Made by a program: the position numbers and the translations under genes. 64,000 bases of DNA. Source: Mugil cephalus (taxonomy: Eukaryota; Chordata; Actinopteri; Mugiliformes; Mugilidae). The DNA lies in assembly GCF_022458985.1 (NCBI RefSeq), contig NC_061776.1, positions 1,112,219 through 1,176,218 of the forward strand, given 5' to 3'. Shown here piece after piece: positions 20,135 to 32,346 of the stretch. The notes under the pieces are model-generated. The model was not told where the DNA came from and ran no database searches. It saw only the letters and a list, made by a program, of their open reading frames with translations. Positions within the stretch are counted from its first letter, which is position 1. Every line of letters begins with the position of its first letter.

Positions 20135-23100
20135 TCACACGGGCATCTGCAGCTGTGAATACTCGTCCTGCCCCTCCTTCTCCTCCAGGTGAGGCTCAGC
20201 ATCATCCCCATCCAGCTGGAGGTCAGAGGTCAGGGGTCACCATAGATACCCTTCACTTGTGTCTCATGCTAAGTGTTTCATGCTAAGTGTGTCTCATGCT
20301 AAGTGTTTCATGCTAAGAGTGTTTTATGCTAAGAGTGTTTCATGCTAAGTATTTCATGCTAAGAGTGTTTCATGCTAAGTGTTTCATGCTAAGCTTGTTT
20401 CATGCTAAGTGTTTCATGCTAAGAGTGTTTCATGCTAAGCGTGTTTCATGCTAAGAGTGTTTCATGCTAAGTGTTTTTCATGCTAAGTGTTTCATGCTAA
20501 GTGTTTCATGCTAAGCTTGTTTCATGCTAAGTGTTTCATGCTAAGAGTGTTTCATGCTAAGTGTTTCATGCTAAGAGTGTTTCATGCTAAGCGTGTTTCA
20601 TGCTAAGAGTGTTTCATGCTAAGTGTTTCATGCTAAGTGTTTCATGCTAAGAGTGTTTCATGCTAAGTGTTTCATGCTAAGTGTTTCATGCTAAGAGTGT
20701 TTCGTGCTAAGTGTTTCATGCTAAGTGTGTCTCATGCTAAGTGTTTCATGCTAAGTGTTTCATGCTAAGTGTCTCATGCTAAGTGTTTCATGCTAAGAGT
20801 GTTTCATGCTAAGTGTTTCATGCTAAGAGTGTTTCATGCTAAGTGTTTCATGCTAAGAGTGTTTCATGCTAAGTGTTTCATGCTAAGTGTTTCATGCTAA
20901 GTGTTTCATGCTAAGAGTGTTTCATGCTAAGTGTTTCATGCTAAGTGTGTCTCATGCTAAGTGTTTCATGCTAAGTGTGTCTCATGCTAAGTGTTTCATG
21001 CTGAGTGTTTCATGCTAAGTGTTTCATGCTAAGCTTGTGTGAAGCATGTGACTCACACTCTGCAGCTCTCGGTGGCTAAAGAGGCGGGGCAGCAGCAGCA
21101 TCCTCACTGGGATGGTCAGCAGCAGCATGAAGGGAAACGCCAGCGCCGCCGCCGTCGCCATGACAACCCACAGCAGAGACAGACACGTCAGCTGGACGAT
21201 GGTGAACAGGTGCATCCGTAACGTCCTCACCTGTGAGATGGACACAGAGATGTTTTTGGTCAGAGAAGACGTAGGGACTGGGACGTAGATGGGACGGGGC
21301 AGGGATGACGGGGGGCAAACCTTGCGGACATAGCTATGGTCAGGGTGGTACTTTGGGGGCATTAGCAGCAGGACGAGTCTCTCTGTGAGCTGGATCCCGT
21401 TCAGGGACATCACGCCCATGTAGAGGAAGATCCCAAACAGCACGGCCAGAGGGATCTGACGCAGGACGTCCCCGATCACGATGGACAGACCTGGGACAGG
21501 ACACAGAGGTCAGAGGTCAGAGGTCAGAGGGTCAGAGGGGTCAGAGGGGTCAGAGGTCAGAGGGTCAGAGGTCAGAGGGTCAGAGGTCAGAGGGGTCAGA
21601 GGTCTGAGGGGTCAGAGGGTCAGAGGTCAGAGGATCAGAGGTCAGAGGTCAGAGGTCAGAGGATCAGAGGTCAGAGGTCAGTCGTAGCCGAGGTCATTCA
21701 TACCGACTAGCAGAGCCACCAGGAAGCCTGTCACCCTCTGCTCCTTGACCTCCTGGATGCGGGGCTTGTCTCCGGGGGCGACGGCCTTGCTCATGACCGT
21801 CAGAGCGTTGGTGTGGGTGACGGACCGGACCGTGGCGGCAGATAACCATGGTAGACCGAACAGGGCTGAAGCTCCGCCCACCACCACAATGATGAGGAGG
21901 TCCAGATGAAAACCAGTTCCCTTCATGAGCATCCTCTCCTTCTTACTGACGATCAGCCTGGAAGACGCACACCCTCACATCAGCCCACCAACAACCTGCA
22001 GCAACAACAACGCCCCAACCCTGGAAACAGAGCCCCTACGCTGTGATCTGGGACTCCATGAAGATGAGGATGAAGACGAGGACGGCGGGCAGGACGCTGG
22101 CGGCCATCATCCACACCGGGAACTCTCCATCGGACCCCAGAGGAGAAATCAGCCAACCTCGCTTCTCAGGGCTGGACACCGAGAATCCACTGGGCACGTT
22201 CAGTTTCTGAGGATGGATAGGAAGGAGGTCACCTGTGTCCTTCACCTGGGAGTAGGTGTCCCTCACCTGTGTCCCTCACCTGGGTGTAGGTGTCGTCCAC
22301 GCTGTAGTCCACCAGGACCATGATGAGGATGGCGATGGGGACACCGAAGTCTCCAATGATCCTCCGGAGCTGAAACACAGCCACATCCTTACATCAGACA
22401 CTAGAGAGGATTCAGAACCTGGAGGTCCAGAAACCAGAACCAGAGCCAGAACTGCAGCTACACCAGAATGTCTGAAGAGCCCAAACATTACGACCACCTC
22501 CCTAATGTGCTGCTGCTCTAGACCAGGACCCCTAAAGGCCAGTGTGGTGGCGTGATCCTTCATGTCCTGAAGCCTGGTCCAGACCTGCTTCAGTTCCTCC
22601 TCCTTTTGGTATGTGGTCATCCCTGTAGGCCTCCCACCCTGTAAACCGGGTCAAAGAAGCTCCTCCCCAGATCTGGTCTTCATCAAATGTCTGTAAACTA
22701 GGCCTGTCAGAGTGAACTTGTTAACTTTAATTAATTAATCCATCCTCATCGTTAATCTGATTAATAATCTGAACCCAGCGAAGCATCTGCAGCAGAACGA
22801 CTGTGAACGTGTCTCAGTTTGTCCAAGTAGCGTTAGCGTTAGCACCAGCTGATCCGGTAGTGACAGGCAGCAGAACCAACCCATAAAGATGGAAGATGCT
22901 AAACAGCACGTTGGTCCTCTCCATGGGACATTTGAGGACAAAGACACCAAGAGGGACCAGTGGAGACACATAAAGTATCATCACACTCTGCAGGAAGGAG
23001 TTTTCTTTCCAGCTTCAAACAGCACATGAACCAAGCCAAGCATACGTTAGTCGGGGATTCTGCTAGCACTTGGGCTAACGCGGCTAACAGCTGGAGACAA

Positions 23101-26100
23101 ACCAAGACAAACCAAGACAAAGACAAGCTGCCAATGCTGCTGCTAATATGTGTCCACTAATCTGATTGAAATTTTAATTGTTTGACAGCACTAGTTTAAA
23201 CTTCAACATGTCTCACTTCAGCCGTGGTCATAATGTTTTGGCTGGTGTAGGTACTGACCCTCCCAGGGAAGAAGGAGCTGTTCTTAAACTTCCGCAGGTA
23301 GAAAGCGATGAAATAAGTTCCCGCCATGAGGACGAATGAGAGGAGCGCAGTGTTCGGCTCTCCCACAACCTTCCCAGGATTCCCGGCTTCCACGGTGAAG
23401 TTGCAGAGGGTTGAAGAGCTTATGTTGTTTCCGTGGTAACAGTTCTGGAGGGGATGCTCCTGAAAGATCTGGAAAGAGAAAGTTCAAAGCGCCGGGAATC
23501 GGCCTCAACAACTCTCCCCCTCACAGGGGCCGGCTCTGCCAGGTCCTGACCCATGTCTAACAATATTTACACAGAACTACCGTTTATGTCTTCACGAAAC
23601 TCCACCTGTCCAGATGTTTTATCTCCGTTTGTATGAGTAAACTGTTCGTTTCATGTTTTGTTATTTGTGAGTGAGAAATGTAATAAAAAGATTTGCAGAG
23701 TGTCTGCAGCCTCAGAGCGAGACAGGAACCGACCTTCAGCAGCTTGGAGAAGGTCTCGTAGATGAAGATGAGGGAGATGAGGAAGGAGAAGATCTCCTGA
23801 GTGAAGCGAGAGACGAAGCGAACCAGGATGCTGCCCTCGAAGGCCACGGTGAGGACGACGATGAGAACCAGCCAGAAACCGATCCACACCCGTCCTGTCA
23901 GATACTCCACCCCGTTGTCTTTACAGAACTGGAGACAGAGCAGGACTTCGTTCAGCACAACCCTGCGTCTCATTAGTTAAAAATAAAACAATATTCAAAC
24001 CTCTGCTTCAACCTCCTTAAATGATTTGACCCTTTTCCTCCAGACTAACATCTCCTCCTCCAGACTAACATCTTCTCCACCAGACTAACATCTTCTCCTC
24101 CAGACTAACATCTTCTCCACCAGACTAACATCTCCTCCTCCAGACTAACATCCTCCTACCTCCTCACCAGACTAACATCTCCTCCTCCAGACTAACATCT
24201 CCTCCACCAGACTAACATCTCCTCCTCCACCAGACTAACATCTCCTCCTCCACCAGACTAACATCTCCTCCAGACTAACATCTCCTCCACCAGACTAACA
24301 TCTCCTCCTCCACCAGACTAACATCTCCTCCTCCAGACTAACATCTCCTCCTCCACCAGACTAACATCTCCTCCACCACCAGACTAACATCTCTCCTCCA
24401 CCAGACTAACATCTTCCTCCCCAGACTAATCTCCTCTCCAGACTAACATCTCCTCCTCCCCAGACTAACATCTCCTCCTCCCCAGACTAAACTCCTCCCC
24501 AGACTAACATCTCCTCCTCCACCAGACTAACATCCCTCAGCTACATCTCCTCCTCCACCAGACTAACATCTCCTCCTCCAGACTAACATCTCCTCCTCCT
24601 CCAGACTAACATCTCCTCCACCAGACTAACATCTTCTCCACCACCAGACTAACATCTCCTCCTCCACCAGACTAACATCTCCTCCTCCACTAACCTAACA
24701 ATCTTCTCCACCACCTCCTCAGACTAACATCTCCTCCACCAGACTAACATCTCCTCCACCACCAGACTAACATCTCCTCCTCCAGACTAACATCTCCTCC
24801 TCCTCCAGACTAACATCTCCTCCTCCACCAGACTAACATCTCCTCCTCCTCCAGACTAACATCTCCTGTGTCTTTACACATGGTTGGTGAAGAAATGAGA
24901 AGCTCCTCTTTGCATCAGTTGGTCTTAAAGGACTTGTTGAAGATAATCACCATGAACTAATGATCCACCAGGAGGCGCTGGACTATGAGCTCAGTTACAT
25001 CCAGGAGGAGACATGGTATCTGTATTTATTAGTGTTTGCTGTGACTGGGTCAGTTTAGTTGTATCGTGCTGACAGTGACGATAAAGGATTTTCTGTTGTT
25101 TCTGTTTCTACAGAACCAGGAAGTGAACCGGTCTCATGGTTGTGGTCTGGTCTTGGTGTGGTTCTGGTCCCGTGCAGACGTGCCTCACCGTGTAGAAGGC
25201 CTCTTCAAACACCAGCAGCGGTCCAGAGAAGCCGATGACCAGCAGAGGCTGCGCTCCCAGAACGCTGAAGACCACGCCCTGCATGGCGGTGGCCACGATC
25301 AGCTCCGACACGCCGATCAGACCCTCCGTCTTCTCACCTGCATCACATGAAAACCAGGACCCGAATTCCTATCAATCAGAGCAAACACTGGCCCCTAGTG
25401 GCCAAATTCTAAGAAAAATACATCAGAATCCTGATGTTTTCTGCTATGCTGGTCATTTTTGCTCTTCATCCATTTGAGAGGAATTTCTTTGAAAACATCA
25501 TGATTCTAAAAGTTTTCTTAGCGTTTGGCCACTAGGAGCAACTCTTTCCTCTAAGAGTCTCTGGGACCCCAGACCCTGGTGAGTCCGGTTCCTGGTCCTG
25601 GGGTCAGACTCACCGAGGAGGCCTCCGAAGGTGATGGCGGGCGACAGAGCAGCGAAGTAGATGAAGATGACGGCGGCCATGCACTGAGGGTTCAGAGCGT
25701 CCTTGATGTCGCTGACGTAGCGAGGATAGCGGCGTCTCACGTCTCGGATCAAACCCCCAAAGAGACGACCTGAGCGTCTCAGAGGCTCCTCCCCAGGTCC
25801 AGAGGGAACCAGAGAACCTGGGACAGGAGAACGTTGCTGTCAGAGCTAACAGAGCTAACGGAGCTAACAGAGCTAATGAGGTAACAGAGCTAACAGAGCT
25901 AACAGAGCTAATGAGGTAACAGAGCTAACAGAGCTAATGAGGTAACAGAGCTAATGAGCTAACAGAGCTAACGGAGCTAATGAGCTAACAGAGCTAACAG
26001 AGCTAACAGAACTAACAGAGCTAATGAGCTAACAGAGCTAACGGAGCTAAGAGTGACCCGGGTCCCCATGGACCTGGTCTCACCTTCTTCCTGCTGAAGG

Positions 26101-29100
26101 CTACTCTGTTTCTCCTCCCTCTTTCGAAGCATTTCTCGTTGGAAGCGAGCGACCGAGCGCAGCAGCTTGTCTCCGCCCACCTCCGACGGCGGGAGGACGA
26201 TGCTGCAGTCCAGGAAGCGGTTGATGGCCATCAGCAGGTCCTGGCGGTCATCGGCCTGATACGCCGCCTCATGGAAGAACTGGAGGAGACTGACACGTCA
26301 GGACCTGTATCCTAAAGATTCTCAGAGCAAAGAGCTCATCTAAGGATGGGTTCTAAGAAAATCCTTAGAACCCTGAGGTTGTTCCTAGATGGAGGTAAAG
26401 GTGAAAGGTTCCTAAAGAAGGTTCTGCAGTGAGATGTGCTGAGAGCAGGGAGGAGAACTTTAAGAGGCTTAGAGAGGAGAACATGGTGGAAAGAAGAGGA
26501 GGAGAGATATTCTCCTGGAGCAGGAATCATTTTACCTGGTTAATAGCACATGGATGAAGAGCAACAATGGTTTTAAAGTAGATCTACTATTTATTTCTCT
26601 TCAGTCTCATAGATCAGATTCTAGGATTCAGTCTGTGGATGTGACTCGTTCTATGGATCAATGACACGATGCCTCATACGTAGCAACGGGCTCAAGCCCA
26701 GCTCCTCCCTGCACCTCCTCCCTGCACCTCCTACCTGACTCCTCCTCCCTGACTCCTCCTCACTGACACCTCCTCACTGACTCCTCCTCCTCACTGACAT
26801 CACACCTCCTCCCTGCACCTCCTCCCTGACACATCCTCACTGACTCCTCCTCACTGACTCCTCCTCCTCACTGACATCACACCTCCTCCCTGCACCTCCT
26901 CACTGACTCCTCCTCCCTGACACCTCCTCACTGACTCCTCCTCCCTGACACCTCCTCACTGACTCCTCCTCACTGACACCTCCTCACTGACACCTCCTCC
27001 CTGACATCTCCTCCCTGACACCTCCTCCTCACTGACATCACACCTCCTCCCTGACTCCTCCTCACTGACACATCCTCACTGACTCCTCCTCCTCACTGAC
27101 ATCACACCTCCTCCCTGCACCTCCTCCCTGACACATCCTCACTGACTCCTCCTCACTGACTCCTCCTCCTCACTGACATCACACCTCCTCCCTGCACCTC
27201 CTCACTGACTCCTCCTCCCTGACACCTCCTCACTGACTCCTCCTCACTGACACCTCCTCACTGACACCTCCTCCCTGCACCTCCTCACTGACTCCTCCTC
27301 CCTGACACCTCCTCACTGACTCCTCCTCCCTGACACCTCCTCACTGACACCTCCTCACTGACACCTCCTCCCTGACATCTCCTCCCTGACACCTCCTCCT
27401 CACTGACATCACACCTCCTCCCTGACTCCTCCTCACTGACACATCCTCACTGACTCCTCCTCCTCACTGACATCACACCTCCTCCTGCACCTCCTCCCTG
27501 ACACATCCTCACTGACTCCTCCTCACTGACTCCTCCTCCTCACTGACATCACACCTCCTCCCTGCACCTCCTCACTGACTCCTCCTCCCTGACACCTCCT
27601 CACTGACTCCTCCTCACTGACACCTCCTCACTGACACCTCCTCCCTGACACCTCCTCACTGACACCTCCTCCCTGACACCTCCTCCCTGACATCACACCT
27701 CCTCCTTGCCACCTCCTCACTGCCACCTCCTCCCTGACACCTCCTCCCTGACTCCTCCTCCTCACTGACATCACACCTCCTCCCTGCCACCTCCTCACTG
27801 ACACCTCCTCCCTGACATCTCCTCACTGACATCACACCTCCTCCTTGCCACCTCCTCACTGACACCTCCTCCCTGACACCTCCTCACTGACATCACACTT
27901 CCTCCTTGCCACCTCCTCACTGACACCTCCTCCCTGACACCTCCTCCCTGACTCCTCCTCCCTGACACCTCCTCCCTGACTCCTCCTCACTGACACCTCC
28001 TCACTGACTCCTCCTCCCTGACACCTCCTCACTAACACCTCCTCACTGACATCACACCTCCTCCCTGACTCCTCCTCCCTGACACCTCCTCACTGACACC
28101 TCCTCCCTGACTCCTGGAGGAGGATCTGGAGGAGGACCTGGAGGAGGACCTGGAGGAGGACCTGGACCTGGAGGAGGACCTGAAGGAGGACCTGGAGGAG
28201 GACCAGGAGGAGGACCAGGAGGAGGACCTGGAGGAGGATCAGGAGGAGGACCAGGAGGAGGACCAGGAGGAGCACGGTACCCGGACTCTCTGGTGGTCCT
28301 AACCCAGTCTGCTGGACTCACCTTGTCGGACATGAGTGTAGAGATGGAGCGACCGATCTGGTGGTAGTCGATGTTGGAGGTGGGGGGGCCCAGCAGGAAG
28401 AACAGGAACCTCACGGGGATGGGAACCTCCAGCACCGACTCCAACAGAACTGCCTCCTGCAGCCGGACAAACGCTGTGGAGGGCTGGTCCAGGAAACCCA
28501 CGCTGCCTGCAGACAGGACAGAGGGATCAGAGAACCCGGCCTGGTCTGGTCCAGTCAGAACTGGCTACTGATATAAAAGAGCTTAAACACAATCACAGAT
28601 CCTCTGCAGCCTAAAGTCTCAGTGGAGTGGAGACGTTCTCTGGGGGGACATCTGGAAACCCGATGGACCAGTCTGGGTCTGTTTGGAGTTTGGTGGAGGG
28701 GGGGTTGTAGTGGAGCTGGACTTGGCCCCTGAATGCTTCAGGACACCAAGCTTCTGTCCTCTAACCTTCTATTACTAACCGCTGTGTCCCTCCAAGGTCC
28801 ATAAAGACCTGGACGAGGAAGAACTGGACTGCAACACCACTAATGAGCTTCTTCATCCAACACAAAGAGGAAGCTGGGACAGGAACTGTTTAAATATCTG
28901 TAGCCTGGTGTGGTTCTGGTCCTGGTTCTGGTTCTGGGTCCTACCTACGAGGACGACGGTGGCCTCAGCTCTCTCTGGGATTTTCTCCATCAGCTTGGCC
29001 TCATGTCTGGACCTGGACTGGCAGACAAGGGGCGGAGCTTCCTTCAGAAAGACAGACAGATGGCATCAGTGGCCACACCCCCACACCGACCACCCCCACA

Positions 29101-30593
29101 CCGACCACACCCCCACACAGACCACACATACACACTGACCACACCCACACACAGACCACACCCACACACAGACCACACCCACACACTGACCACGCAGACC
29201 ACCCCCACACAGACCACACCCCACGCAGACCACACCCACACAGACCACACCCTCACACAGACCACACATACACACAGACCACACCCCCACACCGACCACA
29301 CCCTCAAACAGACCACACACAGACCACACCCACACACTGACCACACCCACACAGACCACACCCCCACACAGACCACACCCACACACTGACCACGCAGACC
29401 ACACCTCACACAGACCACACCCCCAAACAGACCACACCCTCACACTGACCACACCCCCACGCAGACCACACCCACACAGACCACACCCCCACACAGACCA
29501 CACCCCCACGCAGACCACACCCTCACACAGACCACACCCCCACACAGACCACACCCCACAGACCAGACCCTCACACAGACCACACCCACACAGACCACAC
29601 CCCCACACAGACCACACCCCCACAGACCAGACCTACACAGATCACACCCTCACACAGACCACACCCTCACACAGACCACACCCCCACACAGACCACACCC
29701 CCACACAGACCACACCCACACAGACCACACCCCCACACAGACCACACCCCCACAGACCAGACCTACACAGATCACACCCTCACACAGACCACACCCCCAC
29801 ACAGACCACACCCCCACACAGACCACACCCCCACACAGACCACACCCCACAGACCAGACCTACACAGATCACACCCTCACACAGACCACACCCTCACACA
29901 GACCACACCCCCACACAGACCACACCCCACAGACCAGACCTACACAGATCACACCCTCACACAGACCACACCCCCACACAGACCACACCCCCACAGAACC
30001 ACGTGAGTTAAAGTTTAAACGTGTTGAATTTGAAATAACTCTAAAGCTAAATTTAACAAGAATTAAACTAAACTTATTACTAGCTTACGTCAGAATGAGA
30101 AAACAAACGATATTTTTCTTGGTAAGACATCAATTAGACCCACACTGACCACAACCCCACCTTTTCTCTGTCAGCCTCTCTGTGATTGGTCGGGTTCACC
30201 GAGGGCTCTGATTGGTCAGCGTGTCTGTCCATCATGGCGGCCATGGTGGCTGCAGAGATGTTCCTGCTGAACGAGCTGTGGTCCTTCTGGTCGCTGGGAT
30301 GACTGGATGAACAGGTGAACAGGTGAATGGATGAACAGGTGAACAGGTAAATGGATGAACAGGTGAATGGATGAACAGGTGAATGGATGAACAGGTGAAC
30401 AGGTGAATGGATGATCAGACCTGTGTCTCAGCAGCAGAGCTCTGAGGACATTGACTCGATCTTCTTCTTTGATCTGATCAGAAATTAACATCTGCTCCAC
30501 GACCTGGTGACAGATTCCAGGAAGAGTCGTCTGCTTCAGGTCCAGGAGGACGGCGCCTAGAACCACATGACCTTCATCATCACCATCATCATC

Positions 30594-30681
<88 letters not shown>

Positions 30682-32310
30682 CCTTCATCATCACCATTAT
30701 CACCTTCATCATCACCATCATCATCATCATCATCATCACCATTATCACCTTCATCATCACCATCATCATCATCATCATCACCTTCATCATCACCTTCATC
30801 ATCACCATTATCACCTTCATCATCACCATCATCATCATCATCATCACCTTCATCATCACCTTCATCATCATTATCATCACCTTCATCATCATCATCTTCA
30901 CCATCATCATCCTCAGTGTCTCACCGTGGGACATGGTTTTCCGGAGCTCCAGCAGAGAGCGGAAGGACAGGGAGGCGACGTGAGGTCTCCCCCAGCGCTC
31001 CGTGTCCTCCTCCACCTCCTCCTCAAACTTGATCCATCGAGCCGTCTCCCTCCACTGGAGCTCCTGGTTCTGGTCCATCACCAGCTCATTCAGCTCCACG
31101 AACACCTGGACCCCAGAGGAAGATGACATACCACCATCATTATCCACCAGAACCACAGAAGAAGAAGGAACCAGCTGATTGAAGCCATGTGAGGAGACAT
31201 GTTGGACCCGGACCCAGAGTGAAACCTGCTCTACCTGATTCCGTCCGCGCTGCAGCTCCAAACCCGTCATCCTGAGACTGAGAGCAACTGAAGCGAGGCT
31301 GAGGTGGACCTCACAGTTTAGCGTCTGTCTCATGAAGGCGGAGTCTTGTCCCCCTGGATTAACTCTCCCTCTCTGACCTGTCCTCACCTGAACGTCGTCC
31401 TCCCGTTTGCACTTTTTACCTGATCCCATCGTATTTTTTATTTATTAACCACGATGGGCTACCTAATAAATGATACAAATAATAAACGTTTAAAAACCCT
31501 TTTGTGTTCACTTGTGTTATCTCTATATTTGATCTGGAACATTTAAGTGTGACAAACATGTAAAACATCAGAAATCTGGAAGAGGTCGACACTTTCTCAC
31601 AACGCTGTGGTTTACGTTTGTCTTTGCTTTGTTTCCTCTGGACTTAGTTTCTCTAAGTGAACTAAGAACTAAATGAACTAAGTGAACTAAGTGAACTCTG
31701 GGACGTGATAATCTCACGCTGCTGCTCCGTCATGTTCACCTTATTGAAGATGAGCCTTTTACTCCGAATGTTCTGTTTTACTCTGTTTATGCATTATTTG
31801 TAGGAGTGTGATTATTTTCTTTTAATTAATAAACATGCTTGTTGTCAGTGGAAGCTGCTGATTGGCTGCTGCTGGTTATGAGGTGCTCTTAGCTCCGCCC
31901 CCTGACCTCGTGAGGTGTGCGGTCTGACTGCAGGTGTCGGTTCTTCGGACAGATCTGATCTTTGGAGACGTGGATGATCGGCCCTTTGGAGCTCCGCCTC
32001 ACCAGGTGACGGCGCACCGCCGGGACATCGTCCAATCGGTGACCTGAGGGGGCGGGGCACAGGAAATGATTGACAGGAAGGTAAAACTGATCAGTCAGAT
32101 GCACTGTACGTTTATCCTGGTGTTCCCCTGGACACTTCCACAGTAGCTGTGGCATTCAGCATGTTTATAGTGACTGTGGGGGGGGGGGGTGGATGGGGGG
32201 GGGGGTCCCAGTCTGAACAACACTCAGAGTCTCACGGGAACTTTCTGCCCTGTAACAGGATTTCAGGCTCGACTGCTATTCATTAAGGCCACAGTCCATC
32301 ATCCAATCAG

Positions 32311-32346
<36 letters not shown>

